Positions 1-13,611 of a stretch of DNA of 64,000 nt are shown here, one piece after another. A program made the position numbers and the translations under genes. Numbering within the stretch: the first letter of the stretch is position 1; every line of letters begins with the position of its first letter. The notes under the pieces are model-generated. The model had not been told where the DNA came from. It made no database searches and saw nothing but the letters and a program-made list of their open reading frames with translations. Source of the DNA: Membranipora membranacea (taxonomy: Eukaryota > Bryozoa > Gymnolaemata > Cheilostomatida > Membraniporidae); NCBI GenBank assembly GCA_914767715.1, contig OU612069.1, forward strand, positions 28,269,387 through 28,333,386, read 5' to 3'.

Positions 1-2036
1 ATGGTCTGTATTGATAGTATGTGTGTGTCATCATTCTTAGGAGTTCAGCTGTACCTAAAGTTATGCTGAGGTCAATTATTAAATGAAACTAGGGACCATT
101 ATTTATACATATATATTATATACTTTATTATTGCCGATCAAAGTCAATGACAAATTAAGACCATGCATAAATAAAAAAATAAAAACAAAGGAGTCAGGTG
201 TATTTATGTTATTAGTCAATTCATTAGTCGATTCATTCAGTGCATTCCACACCTAATGATCAGCTAACATGTACAAACTTATGATCAAAATCTGCAATCA
301 CATTTTCTTCATGGAGGTCTTCTCTTCACTTGGCAAGTAAGTTTAGTCAAAACAACGATGTTTGAACACAGGAAAATGTTTCTGTTCTGCAAGGTCATTT
401 ATAATATATGTACTCTGGGATGGTACCTTTTCATAGATTGATATAATTAGTTGAGTTATTTTGTTGAGTTTTATTATCAGATCCTTTTTACCATGCGATA
501 ATAAAAAAGGATCACCAGGTGCTGTGGGTATAAACGGAAAAATCTTTCGGCTTACATAAAATCTTGTCACCGTATGACCTTGAAAACTTAAAAAAGCTAT
601 AATAAGATAAGATGATTACTCTATTATCGATCCTAATACATTGAAAAATATATATTACTGATCTTATTTGATGCTCCATTGCTTTGGTCTAAAATTGATG
701 AGTGTATACATAGAAGTTGATGTGGAGTCATTAAAAATAATGATGTATTGCGAAGGGTGGGTAGGATAATTTAAAGCTAACTAAAGTAGGAATCTGTGTG
801 CAGCATGACCATAGCAAAAGCGATTGAAAATTTCTTCATAGCCTAACTCAGGAAGGTTTATATTGAGAGATTGTTTCTGAATTGATTCTAGTTTTTGATT
901 GTTTTTGTCAGATAGTACCACGATGGGGCAGCATAGCTGATGATAGATTGCATGATTGAGAACAGAGTTAAATAATCTGAACAAAGTTGACTAATATACC
1001 TTGTTTACCAATTCAGATGCTGTCCAGATGCAATAAAAATGCTTACAAAGATACATATAAAGTTCAGATGCTGATGAAGACCATTCAACTTGCTGACAAG
1101 CAAAGAAAAAAACAGTTTTTACGCGAAAATTTTTTCCCCGAAGAGACTCCAGTTTTTACAAAATACTGCGTAGACCCAACTTTGATTGAATGAATGAGCA
1201 TTCAAAGATTGTGATGAGATTATTTAGTGTGAGTGCTTTCCTGTCATTTAGGGACTTTTTAGAGCAAAAAAGAACTGACTGACCACAACCAATACTGAGT
1301 GTGAATCCTACATTTGTTAATGGTATTGAGTTCCTCAGGCTTAAATTTTTGCTGTGTGCTAAGGAGCAGAAGATTGGGCTGCCCCTAAAGAGGGACGCAA
1401 GGTGCCCTAATCCTCATACTGAGAATGTGATACATCCTAGAAAACTAGAATGCATCCTAGAGGTGAGGCCATAGAGGACCTCCTAATCATAAGTGTGCAG
1501 AGAGCTGCCAAAACTTTGATCTTAGCCAATAGGCTTAACTTTTTGCCGACTGGAAATAGGTCAAGAATAGCCAATTTGAATTCTCTCATAGGTTATTAAT
1601 TTAAATCTCTTGCACACTTGTGTAGACTTGAGGTATTTGACGTTGTGATTAGAAGTCAGAAAAAAAGGTCACCAACCTTGAGATACGTATTATGTGAGGA
1701 TATTTCTGACACATGCTAACAGTTATCACAAAATTGTGATTGATGTTGTTTAATAATGTTAGTTTATAAATCTCTCTGAGGATATATTTATACGCATGAC
1801 AAGCCAATATACTCTGAATGGATAGTAATTTCCCAAATTTATTCCTGACATATGCAATCATAAAATTTTAATTAAAACCGTCTCCTGTTAACAGCAGTTA
1901 TCACAAGCAGCTGCTGTTTTATAATATCCTGTGTGAGCGAAAAAACCTATAGCCGCATTTACATCAAGAACATGAAATATTCTACCCATAGACATTACGC
2001 TGTTTGAAGCAAGGCATTGTTTGCCTATTTGATAAG
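1..2036. other. Intergenic, no gene recognised
   Basis: AT-rich sequence in which I find no ORF with recognisable protein features and no convincing exon. A non-coding 5' exon of the gene at 2037 could lie here: the bases just before 1991 (cccatag) could be a splice acceptor. Confidence 0.5.
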
Positions 2037-2381
2037 ATGGAATCTACAACAAAGGACTCTGTTGTGGATGTCTCAGAGAATACAACGATAAGCTGCATGT
2101 TGTCATCAGATTTTTACCTCGAGGAATGCTATGATGACAGAGGTGCAATGTTGTATATAGTAGTAATGATATGTGTGTTTGCTATGGGGATAGTGTTGCT
2201 GATAGCTGCTCAGATGTCCTATCGCCCTGAGGAGGAGAATCAAGTTAATCTTTATCTTAAATATCGCTGTATACTGAGGGATATCAATATGATGCAACAT
2301 CGTCTGAAAATGAGATACCTCAAGCAACAGAAACGTAGGTTAGTATCTCATCCACATGACTCTGACGGTGTTTCTCTATAG
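2037..2381 (+). CDS. Small single-pass membrane protein, KCNE-like
   Basis: An intronless ORF of 114 residues from the ATG at 2037. The N-terminus (residues 1-36) is short and acidic, has an N-glycosylation sequon at N15 (NTT) and no cleavable signal peptide. One hydrophobic membrane segment covers about residues 38-60 (LYIVVMICVFAMGIVLLIAA). The cytoplasmic tail begins acidic, has a NLYL motif near residue 72 and becomes strongly basic (KMRYLKQQKRR). KCNE/MinK potassium-channel beta subunits share this plan: about 100-130 residues, N-terminus outside, one helix, a tail starting with a short charged stretch and an N-x-Y-type motif, and usually a single coding exon. The match is architecture plus a few positions (GIVL in the helix, NLYL after it), so the family call is tentative. 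It could instead be another small single-pass protein. A polyadenylation signal lies 680 bp downstream. Confidence 0.5.
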   Translation: MESTTKDSVVDVSENTTISCMLSSDFYLEECYDDRGAMLYIVVMICVFAMGIVLLIAAQMSYRPEEENQVNLYLKYRCILRDINMMQHRLKMRYLKQQKRRLVSHPHDSDGVSL

Positions 2382-3060
2382 ATGAATTGACTTTTGAATC
2401 TCATTGCTCCTGTATAAGATTTAGAACTTTCAGGGATTTGCAAGTTTCACCATGTATGTATATCGAGCTAGCAACCGGTACCATATTTTAGATGTAGGAG
2501 CAACGAGTTATAGGCATATAATATTTGTAGTGGTCTGCATTGTTTGGAACTACATCAAATCACTTTCATGACCTATACCACACATTGTCGCTTCTTTGCA
2601 AATTGTAAGTTTAAGTATGTAAACATAATTATATTTGCAGCCAGCAAGATAGAGATAACCAGACAACATTGTCATACACCAACAGTGCTACAGCCATATC
2701 TTCTCAAGCGTTCACCAATGGAGAATCAAGGTGTGGAGGGACAGCTTCTGATCTGAACAGGTAAACATAATCAATGAAATCAGACATGAGTATTTTGACT
2801 CGATAATTAGTTGTTTATCCCCATAGTCTTGATCATAGACCTAGATCAGCATGTAGGCACTGGGGGAGTTTAAGTGCTTAAACCATTGCGGGATAACTGG
2901 TCGTACTATTTCATGATCAATCACTTTCCCCACTCAAGTGAAAGGGACAGAGGTTGGAAGAAGAATGCTACACTTAAACTAGCAGTGAAGCAATAAAAAC
3001 GCATTAGACGATAAGGCTTGAATCATGTAATGTCAACCTCAAGCCTTCATTACAATAAGG

Positions 3061-3066
3061 AATAAA
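3061..3066 (+). terminator. Candidate polyadenylation signal of the KCNE-like gene
   Basis: AATAAA on the plus strand about 680 bp after the stop codon at 2381. Other weak variants exist between, so its use is not certain. Confidence 0.35.
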
Positions 3067-5031
3067 TCAAATTCAAGTATATTTCAGCTTCCATCAGGAT
3101 GCTTATCATCTCTATTGGTCAGGCATTGATGTGTGATAATTTCAATATTCTGACAGTGTTGACATGATAAGAAGACAGTTCCAACAGCAAGATTGTGGGA
3201 AACCCTGTTCATCAATGATACTTCGACAAGAAAGTATGCCTTGCTATCTTATATCTGAGAATGAAGAACTGGGTTAAACAGTAGAGAATATAAGGACAGC
3301 CAAATCTGAGAGAAAAGTCAGCTCGAGCCACAGATCTGAGTCTTTTGTATCCATCAGTATCTAATCCACAATAATATCTATTCTACAAATATTCTCAACG
3401 CTTTCTTTGAGATTACGATACCAGCTTTGACTGTTAGAAAGCTATTCGAACACTGATTCTGAAAATATTGGTTTCAGCATGACGTCATGTCATGGCGTTG
3501 CACTACTTTGATAATAGGTAGGATAATCGGCTTTGAGGAGGATCGAATAGAACAATGGAGCATATCGGACTTTCAAACGAATAATATTTACAAGAAACCT
3601 CTGAAGCACCCATGTGTGCCAATTTTCTGTCTGCTGTAGCATTGCGCACAAGATTAAAAAATCATCTTTTATACATTGGTTATTAGTTCATTTCGGTCGC
3701 TTTAGTTTAATTGGATGAGGATTCAATCTGATGCAAACCACATGCAGAGAAGACAAGTTATTTACTGCGGGAGACTCCATGCTACATTTTTTATTTGCTA
3801 CTCAGTGCCCCTTTCGGGCCAATGTGAGTATGATTACATAAGATACATGATACATAATACAACTCATCTAATTAGCGCATTATTGTAAAAGGTAAAGGTG
3901 GGCAAGCTAGGCTATTTTCCTGAGAGCTCACCTCCTTTGGCAGCATGGGTAGTGACTGGGATTCAAGAGGCTCCACCCTGCCTGCCATTATTATGTCATT
4001 TTCTTAATTTACTACCTGGTTATCTGTTTTGCAGCATATTTGCCTCAATGCTTGATGACAGTTCTACTTTTTCAAAAGTTGACTTATATGCTGTACCAGA
4101 CAAACTTGGGGTCATCCTGCGAAAAATTATGGATACGATTCATTTTATGTAACTCTGCTGCTGCTGCTGCCGCTGCTTATGCTGCTTCCCCTATACATAT
4201 TGATTTGTTTATTACTTAAGTTCTCGCATACCATACCGTGCATAAAGAATCATTAGTTTGTCAACAACCTAGATTCACAAATAGACGACTATAGACACAG
4301 GTCAGGTTTTCATTTTATTTTCATTTCATGTAGTACCTATGCAAGCTATCAGAGATTTCACTGCTCATAGTACTGATGTGCACACACAAAAAACTAGAAT
4401 AATAGGCCAAAGTAAAGAGATCTAATATTATTTATCCACTTCCTGTTGCTTCTTTATCAAGGAGATTGATGTTACAATCTCCAAGTACAATCTTATCATT
4501 ATGAAAAATTTATTATATGCACAATTAAACAATACAGATATGGTATTAGGATGCCTTTAAATTAACAAAACCAAGAAAAATCATTTTGACTTAAGTTTAA
4601 TTAGATATTGAAGGACACAAATCCTTGATATGTGTGATTTGTGTTTGGTCAAAGTATGGATACAACAAGGTTGAAAATTGCATGATATTGATTTTAATTA
4701 AGATTGCATGATTCTGATTTCCCCTAAACACTAGAAATGGAATGCATCAGCCTGTGGAACCAACCAGGAGCTACAACTCTTATGCGTACAGTGCTATGTT
4801 GCTTCAATCTCCAGTAGGAACGGATAAGATGCAAAAAGAAGTACTCAAAAAGAATACCCCAGACTTCATCATCCCATCAAAGAGCAACAGGAAGTTATAA
4901 TTATTTGTTTTAAATAATAATTTCTCTTTGTTGCAAGTGCATATCTCCCTGCAGGTTACAGCTATTGGATTTGAAAAAAATCTCCAATCAAAAGACAAAC
5001 CTGATGCTCCTCTTCATACATATATATATGA

Positions 5032-5110
5032 AACAAATCAGTCATTAGACATATTTATAGTTACAAAAATAAATATTAATGTATATATTATATCTAATGA
5101 CTGATTTGTT
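5032..5110. repeat. Inverted repeat with 18-bp perfect arms
   Basis: Positions 5032-5049 (beginning aacaaatcag) are the exact reverse complement of 5093-5110 (ending ctgatttgtt). The 43-base spacer is AT-rich. It could be the end of a fold-back element or a simple cruciform; no flanking target duplication was seen. Confidence 0.7.
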
Positions 5111-6112
5111 ATTTTAAATTTTGAGTGATATTATTTTTATTCCAATAAGTTCAATATGTGTGAGTGCACTCCAAAATCAAATCAATGTCAATTCTTTGAT
5201 CTACTGCTTGTCTTATACAGAACAAAAAGCAGGAATTAGTTTGATCCATAATATCACATGTGAAGCTGGTCACGTATGAGATATTGACACAAAGTATGAA
5301 ACATTTTGGTTCGAATTGCTGTCATCTTAAATCAGAATCAAATCTATAATTGAATACTAAGTTTTACAGAGATTAGCGTAACAAACAATGTATAATGTTT
5401 TTTTTGCGAACAGGAGTGTGCTTGGGGCTGGAACAATCAATATTAAAGCTCCCCTTTGTGACTCAACCCACAATTCCTTCGACACCAATTGCATTGGTTA
5501 AGAAGAAGAATAGGTTGATGCAGCTTATAAACATACCTGCTATTCACTTCTCACAGTTGTGTTTTCTCATCCCTCAGCACAGTACATTCTACCATTGCCA
5601 TATGTAACACAGCGTAAGTGTTAGGGTTTTTGATCTTACATATTGGCCTTACATTCAGAGTGTCAGTGTTAGGATATTTCAAGAAATTCTTATTAATGTT
5701 TTCCTTAATTCACCATCCACCACGAAAGACTTTAGATTGATACCCCCTTGGACCTAAATTCCCCAAATAACAGAACAAGACAGAACCAGGTTTTTGCTGA
5801 TAGTGCCAGTGTGATAGGGGTCAGGCACTTTGCGGATGTACACCAATCAAGTCAGGTTGGTTATTTTTGCACTGTAGCGTTTGGAAATTCTGTTTTGAAG
5901 TTCCAAGTTTTCCTGTTCGGGTGGGTTGACTTTGCAGTTTTAGAGTTTAAGCACATTTAAAATGTCTCGGCCTCTAGTCGATCTGCAAGCAGTGTAGGGT
6001 CAGATGAATATAGCTGGCTTCAAAACAAACGTCCTTGGGTGGGCTTGAACCACCAACCTTTCGATTAAAAGTCGTATAAGTTTCTCAACTGTATTCACAT
6101 AATTAATATGTT

Positions 6113-6273
6113 TGTGACACCCACATATCTCATTTCCGCTTTTCCTACTTATGATTTCAATCATCCATGGCCCAGATATCAAGCTGATCAAATCAATTCA
6201 CTGTGCCGCATTCTATTCTTATCATTGTGTGGTTGAACTACGAATGCGTCAATTATTTACAGTTCAAAGCTCA
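6113..6273 (-). repeat. Dispersed repeat, minus-oriented member of an inverted pair
   Basis: Read on the minus strand this segment parallels 7096-7236 on the plus strand. Shared blocks include tgagctttgaactgta near its start, cataagtaggaaa in the middle and atatgtgggtgtca at its end. The copies have diverged and the spacing between blocks differs, as expected for an old interspersed repeat. Confidence 0.6.
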
Positions 6274-7095
6274 CACTGATAAAGCCATGTTTATATAACA
6301 CTGATACTAATGCTGTGATAATTGCCTGTTATCAAAGAACAGAAGACAGTGAAATAAATTGAATATGTTTACATCTACTTATTTATAATGCTAAAATCAA
6401 TTCATAAAAGTAAAGAAATGGGGTACTAGACCGTACTTTTGGTTTTCATGTACGGGTTACCATTAAAAATTTTCACTGTCAAGAACTGTAAGCAGTCGTT
6501 TTAATACTCCCTCATTCATTCCAGATAAGAAAAAAATGTACATGTAAGCTAATTTTGTTGAATTACAGTGCAACTGCTTCTGTATCTTCCTAATGACGAA
6601 CAAACAAACAAAATTAATGGAATCGGTTGCCAACTGAGCAACTTGTCACATGGGCCTTCCAACATCGATGATTGCTTTTTGCCATTTTGGCAATAGACCC
6701 AACAACATAATCTGCTCCAATGTAATAGAGATACGAAAGGTCAGATGGAGACACTTCATCACACAACACAGGCCAACTCCACACCAAATAATTTTTCCTC
6801 AGTGATTGATGTCGTTTGATCAAGATTATGCAATTCCAATATTTGGTACCGTTTAAAGTGCGCCAAATTCGTTAAGCAACTTTACCAAGTGCAGCATTTC
6901 TTTCTTTCTGAATATATCTCAGTAAACTTTATAGATGAAATGAAATTGAAATGTGAGTACTCTTAAAATATTGAGACTTTAAATCTGAAAACAATGAGCA
7001 AGCATGAATAAAGCTCTCTTAGTCTTCACAGTCTTGGTACCAGACAATTGACGCTGTGTTAGAACCAGTGTAGTAAGTACGGGTTTTTATCTCTC

Positions 7096-7236
7096 TGAGC
7101 TTTGAACTGTAGATGAGTGGCATGATAAGTGGATAATGCGGAAAAGCCAAATGATTTGATCAGTGTGAGTTTTTAGCCATACATGATTGACGTCATAAGT
7201 AGGAAAGGCGGCAATGTGATATGTGGGTGTCATATG
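7096..7236 (+). repeat. Dispersed repeat, plus-oriented member of an inverted pair
   Basis: Partner of the segment at 6113-6273, in the opposite orientation. The shared blocks come in the same order (tgagctttgaactgta, cataagtaggaaa, atatgtgggtgtca). The family is not recognised. Confidence 0.6.
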
Positions 7237-9639
7237 TATAATTTAATAAATGGTTCATCATTGTGATTTTTTTTTGTTAGAAGGTAAGAGATGGCCAAAT
7301 TTGGTGATCTATATCTTAGGTCAGTAATGGGCTGTTAATAGCTGTAACACAGGACCTCTATTGCCAGCAATCGCTTAGCGGTTGCTGGCTTAGCGGTTTG
7401 ACTGTCAATCGAACGGTTAGTGGTACAAGAAGCCCAGATTTAGGATCACCATTTATAAGAGCTGTGGTCCTAACGCTATATAAAATGGCTTACCAGTACA
7501 ATATGGTGACTATGAGCGATGTGGTCAGTTAAAGTAACTAAATTATGAAAACTCAAATAAAGTTGAAGCGGCATAAAATTGGATCGGTTTATTGACTTAG
7601 TGAAAAATATTCATTTTTTTTTTTTTTTTTTCTTAAACAGACATTTTCGAAAAAAAAATTTTTTATCTGATTTCTGGTTGATAGCAACAGCATTAGTTAA
7701 CTTTAACCATCTAGGGTCAGAGACAGTGTTGAGCAGTGAGATAATCCAATAACCATTAATTGTTTGATTGTTTTTTGATGAATGTGCATTTTTTGATAGA
7801 TCAGGGAGACTGTGAGCACTAACAGTGCCGAGAAGTCTGATGAAATCAGGCAAAGCTCCCCTCCCTCTGAGCGCCAAAAAGCCGATGTAGCGCAAATCAT
7901 TTGAAACAGGAAATTTCAATATCACAAGGGTTAGATGAATGTCAGGTAATTTCTCTGCAGCATTCATTAAAATCAGTTAGATCCCTTGCTTCTCTCTCAT
8001 TCATTATGTTAGAGTGTCCTGCGATTAATCTGAGCTCCGCTTTATGTGAGAACAAAGTTTGTTATATGGACTCAGTTATGGTCATTTTGGAATCACACTT
8101 GACATGGCATATTAGGAAAGTATTCGCTTACTAGGGCTAACCCAGTAATGACAGATGACATTTTATGAATTGAAACATTTTAAACCCACCACTGTAATTT
8201 TCCATTAAATCAGTATTATTGATGAGACTTGGAGTGTTTGATACGCATTGAGTGTTTGACATATATTGTTATTCTTCTGATCCCAGATATGGTGACAGAA
8301 AAGAGGACTGAAGGGGTCACAATTTAATTCTGCTTCCTTCACTGGAATGTTGAAACAACTCTACTGACATCTTGCCGGTTGGCTCATCTTAGATTGTGAA
8401 AAGTATAATCAACAGGTGTGACAAATTCGTGATATATATGTCACTATAATGCTTTCAATATAAAAAGCATTTTTGGACTGAAATATCTTTTTTCTTTGGT
8501 TGATTTTATCTCACTTGACACAAATGGATCACAATAATATGCTGGAACTAAGGCTTAGCTGAGCTTAGTTTTGGGTTTTGTTACAATTTTCATAGTTTAT
8601 ACCAGGTGAAAGATGTTGTATGTGCTTGTCATATGCAGATAAATGATTATAAATATCTGCATCAGCGCCCTTAGTGGGAATGTGATTGATAATGAAATGT
8701 CATGAATAGCAGCTAGAGTATTGGTTATGTTCAGGCTGATTTCTTATGTCGATACTGAGAGACCATACTTGAAAAAAAAATACTCAAGAGAGGATTAGAG
8801 ACCCGCCGGAATCATCTCCCTACCTGTTTTTTATTTTTTCAAGCAACAAACGAGAACTGGTCTGGATCTTACATCCTTCAAGGCTGGCAGTTTCACATGT
8901 CAAAGACATTGATTAGAGTCCATCATATTGTAATAACTGTTATAGTGCAGTGAGTAGGGGCACACCTCAAGTCTTGAACCAAAGAAATTGTCTTTACTCA
9001 GTATGTTTTTGTTACCTTGTTTTTTGTCAAGACTTGCTGAACAGCATTCGAGGGTTGTCCAGGGTTGAGCTGGACTAATCATTTTTCCTTATTGGCCCAG
9101 CACTTTCTCACTTAGGTCACTATGCTCTATCAAATGTTAAATTAGGCCAATGATCAGAGCAGTGCCTTACCTCATATCCAACTAAACGTTGAAGGACTCC
9201 CAACTCCCCACCACTTGCACTCGCTCAACTAAATCATTCCAGCCTAAGAGAACCAGCAACTGCAGAGGGGAACAGTCACTGCTTACCAGAGGATATAATC
9301 TCTGGAATACATACCTCATGGGTGAAAAGGCGACTTCAGAGCCATCTTGTCTTCCGAGAGGGGTGGCGTCTGCTCTGTTGGGGTCCTATGTACCAAAGTC
9401 AGAGGGACTGGCCTGCCTAAATGCTTGGAGGGCAGTAGCCCCAAACTAGACTAATCGGATGGCCACCATACTGGTCCTACTCGACCATACCGCTGCATTA
9501 TACTTTAGTTGTCAATTCTTGTCTGAATTTCAATTTTTACTGGATGAAGGATACCAAATAAAATGATTAAAAAAAATCATACCCCATACCTACCCATCAT
9601 TATACAAATAAACATGACACCATCTTACATTCTGTATAC

Positions 9640-10012
9640 CCCAACAGCACAACACTAGCTATACACCACTGAAACCATCACACAGACTTTGCACTCCCGC
9701 ACCACCCAACTCTATATATATACCCCATTCACCACACGATGCACACCCCGTACACTGCCAACTATGTGTACACCCTTACACCTCCCAATTATCTGTATAC
9801 TCCCACACCACCAAACCGCAACATATATAGCCCAACATCAACCCTTTATCATTACACCCCTATACCACCAAACTATTTTCACACCCATGCACCACACAGC
9901 CACCAATAAACCCCCACACCAGCCCACTACATATACATGCACCCCAAAAATCAGCCAATATTCAAACAACCAACACCGTCAAAATCAACCCTCATACAAG
10001 GTTTACTGCCAA
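9640..10012 (+). repeat. Degenerate CAC/CCA-rich tract
   Basis: A pyrimidine/A-rich tract built of irregular runs such as caccacc and tacaccc. It leaves one frame open (9689-10018) encoding a Thr/His/Pro-rich string that reflects the repeat, not a gene. A related tract occurs in copy B at about 13635-14250, interrupted by about 270 bp of unrelated AT-rich sequence. Confidence 0.65.
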
Positions 10013-12099
10013 AAATGAACATTGTTTTGGAAGCAAACACTTATAGAAGGCTGTGTAAGTCATAGTTTGATATCAAATACATTTTTTTGTAACCTTAGGA
10101 AAGTGGTAGCAGAACCGCTATATAACAAACATACCATGTTGAGAAGTACTTCGATATAAATACACAGGATAAATTGAACTTGCAGGATATTCAATATTGC
10201 ATTAGCATTCTTATATGATGTACACTATCCCAGGATACCGAGTCATTACTTGACACTTATTTTAGACACTTACAATAATGCAGCAATTTAGTTTTTATAA
10301 TATGAGATTTCATAATCGATTAGGAACCAATATTGCATTGTAAATAATTGAACCTTTTGTTCTACTTAATTTGTCCGCTCTTGTAATATCTACAGATTCC
10401 TTCTTAAGCCACTGTTTGTTGGTCGAGTACACATGAACTGATATAAAAAAACTAACAGAGCTGTACATTACAAAATACTTATATTACAAAAACTGCCTTT
10501 ATGTCTGGTTGAGTGGCAATGGCTACCAGACTATCTTTCAAGTTTAAAATTGTGAAGCTGATGGAGCTCATCACACATAAATCACTAAACAAATTATTCC
10601 TTTATTCCTATCACCATATAGTACTAAAATACTAAGATTCCATATTGGGTAACACAGTTTTAGTACATAACGTTTTGTACCCTCTCAAGGCACTCGAATG
10701 TGTGTTGGTCAGTTGTGCTTCATAATATAGACAAAGTTTTCAGTCGAAATCCGCTGGAGCTGTAACATACTAAAACTCATCCGTCACATGTATAGCACAA
10801 GCATTAAAACTAAAACACTGATCAATTTTATTAATTGATTGATTTGGTGTCACCTAGGTCAAGAGTTGTCTGGTAGCATTGATCATTAACTGGTTAAAAT
10901 TTAAGTTTATCTTCTCTGCTGCAAAATCCAGCACTTTTATTTGAGGTTATCCTATTTTGATAAGTCACACTCATCAATAATAATCAAACCTGGATTAAAC
11001 TAGTTCAAATTATCTGTACAAGATTTCCTAAATCTATAAATTTGCCATTGTAACGTGATTAGTGGGGTGCAGTGTTTGTTGATGTGTCAGCATTTACTGA
11101 GCGACATTTAAGAGTAAATATGAGTAGAAGTGAGGAGAAAAAAAGATTACACGATAAACATACAATTCCAGAGTAACCTTGTTCCAAATCCACTTTTTTT
11201 TTAAAGTTGGACAAGTGACATGTCTGGCTCCAAGGTCTTATAGATGTGATAAATTACTAATCAGACTCACTCAACTTGAAGGAATGAGTGGTAGTCCAGT
11301 GAAATTTGCATAATATCAAACCATATGAGTTTCTGTATAGGGAAGCTTAACTCTGAGTTGCACAGTCAGGCGCATTGACACACCTCAGAGTTACAATACA
11401 ACAGACAGACATTAGAGCGAAATTTCAAGATAATCATTCTAATTTAACAATGTTTAATACATGTGATCGATTGTTAACTTTTTATTAGCCCTATATTAGA
11501 CTGCACATATAATGAATGAGTATTACTGCTGGATGATAGGCTAACAAGTTCTTTTTGAATATTTGGAATGAAGGTTAAAACTGGATTCATTTGTCCCTAG
11601 AGAGTTCCCAAAACTCCCTGAGAGAATCTTATTTTCTTAACTTCCATGTAATAATACCTCTGAGCCAATTATGCACTTGGAGTAAATCCGACCTCTGAGA
11701 CAGTTACATAGCAGAATCTCACAGCACTTACCCACTCTTACCTGTGGTAACCACTGCAGCAATTAAGGGTTGATCACTATCTATCTGTCTCAGCAGATAA
11801 TAAGAAAATAGATGCACCACTATTGAAGCTGTGTGTCTCGACAAAGTGGTGCAAGACTTGGAATTTTGAGAATTTCAGGTATGTTTTGTTCAATTATTAT
11901 GACTAAAAGATTTGTTTGATTTATCTTCTCTCTGATTTGCTAAATGATAACACTGATCCTTTGCTGTCCCAGGTGTACCTGGACCAGGCTGCAAACTTTG
12001 AGCATCAATTTCTTATGCTCTCCATTAGATACATACTTGGCAACTATAATCAACAGTAGGGATGGGGCTGAGTACTTGTCAGCTTGACTACTTTGGTGT

Positions 12100-13220
12100 A
12101 TTGTGATGATTGTGATGATCTACCTCTTTTTGAATTTTATTAAATACTTTTCATGCTACACTATTATTTTTACAGTAAATCATATCATTATACATTTTTT
12201 AAATGTATTTAGATCGATAATAAAGTACTCACCAATCGATCAAAGATATCTAACAAAAACCAAATCTATAGGACAATCAAGATAACATAATTAGATGTTT
12301 AGCATGCAGATAATTACTTTTGGTGCTTTAGAAGCCTGTTGTCTAATGTTTACCTGAAATCATCAAGGAGTAATTTCACTTTATATCTGGTCAGGTGTAG
12401 TCTACGTGCTCAGACGGCTCCATTTCGAGTTAGTGGCATTACATTATCAACCACTTAATTTGAAATTGGTTGGTTGATAACTGTTATGTCAAATTGGGTG
12501 ATAAGGTAATGTCAAAGACCGATCCAAATATCAACATATCATATACTGTTGGAAAGCTGCCGAGCTACTGAAAATGAATACCTGAACAAAAACTTGATTC
12601 CATGACGTTGTGTCATTTTTGGGAGGAAATGAGGCAAAAACCGCTGTTTTTGTCGATGCAGATGGAGGAGTCAAATTAATTGGAAAAAATTTCAAAACAT
12701 GTGGAATGTATACTTAGAGATTGCAACCATCATAAAATTTGATTTTTTCTGATATATGACTAGTCTAAATTGACTTTTTACGTCACGCCATACAACGCAT
12801 TTTTTTTGTGAAGCCGTGAAAATATGTGAAATTTAAATCATAAATTCACAACAGATCATAGGCTCGAATCAAAATTAATTATGATTTTCTCTTAGAGTAC
12901 TTTTCAAATGTCATACACATTGACTTTCAAAAAATTAGCTTGCATATTGCAGTGCCAGTAGACTCTCGAATGCGGCTAATATTTTCGCCACCTTTGCATA
13001 ACGCCAAACATGCTGTCCAAATAACCATTATTGTGGCCAAACAAAGGTTTTTTGAAAGTTCTCACATACGAAGCCACTTTCATTAACCATGGTGCACACA
13101 AGAAATGCCAACATAATTTTTCATTGCATCTTCATTTTTCTTGAATTTAACTCAAAAGAATGCCAAAAAAGCACCTCAAAAGTCCTTAAAAAGACCTCAA
13201 AAGTCCCTAAAAATAGCTGT
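12100..13220. other. Segment unique to copy A of the duplication
   Basis: This stretch has no counterpart at the matching point of copy B (near 15940-16060). It is either an insertion in copy A or a deletion from copy B. Part of it (12545-12625) resembles 3430-3500: both contain gttggaaagct or gttagaaagct, followed by ctgaaaat and catgacgt. That suggests an interspersed repeat. No terminal repeats or ORF were found. Confidence 0.5.
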
Positions 13221-13611
13221 AAGGTAAGGCACTGGTGTAGTAAGATCTCTGCCATCTTCTTTTTGTCAGCAATATAAAACTCACAAAGGTAAATGTTTAT
13301 GTGAGATAGAATATCACCAGATCGAGATGAGAGGAAAATAAATCAAGTTGAACATTACTGATAACAAAATAATTATGATTTAATGAACCACATCAAATAA
13401 GTAAAGTAATATTGGAAAGACTTTATTATGTCTCCTTTGAACCATGCACCCTCTCTATGGAGAATTAAATTACCCGTAATGAAAAATGGGCAGGTAATCT
13501 AATATTACCAATAAGAGGCTCAAAACATCCTGTTCCTTATTCGACCACTTGAGTCAAGACTGCGGACACTGATTGTTGATCTACACACTGCTCTTATTTT
13601 TAATTTTCTGA

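Larger units (their letters stand above)
3067..9600. other. Long non-coding stretch
   Basis: No ORF here has a start, composition or motif that I can defend as coding. It contains a short perfect inverted repeat near 5.05 kb, an inverted pair of related repeats at 6.1 and 7.1 kb, a poly-T/poly-A tract at about 7615-7665, and a short CTG-rich run at about 4154-4185. A reading frame at 9189-9449 faintly resembles the C-terminus of a non-LTR retrotransposon, but not enough to call. Confidence 0.5.

Noticed and set aside
3898-4152. 84-codon frame with hydrophobic content
   Set aside because: It starts at a non-ATG codon and has no splice context, signal peptide or family resemblance.
6030-6130. 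tRNA-like sequence on the minus strand (ggttcaagccc B box)
   Set aside because: There is no convincing A box at the right distance and no tRNA fold; it probably belongs to the dispersed repeat.
7611-7967. 118-codon minus frame ending in poly-Lys
   Set aside because: The Lys run is just a poly-T/A tract. The rest shows no domain I can name, and the plus strand is equally open nearby.
9189-9449. Frame resembling a retrotransposon C-terminus (GYNLWNTYL)
   Set aside because: The similarity rests on a few residues, there is no ATG start, and no RT motifs lie upstream.
9689-10018. Thr/His/Pro-rich 109-codon frame
   Set aside because: It follows the CAC-rich low-complexity tract, has no matching open frame in duplicate copy B, and begins within the repeat.
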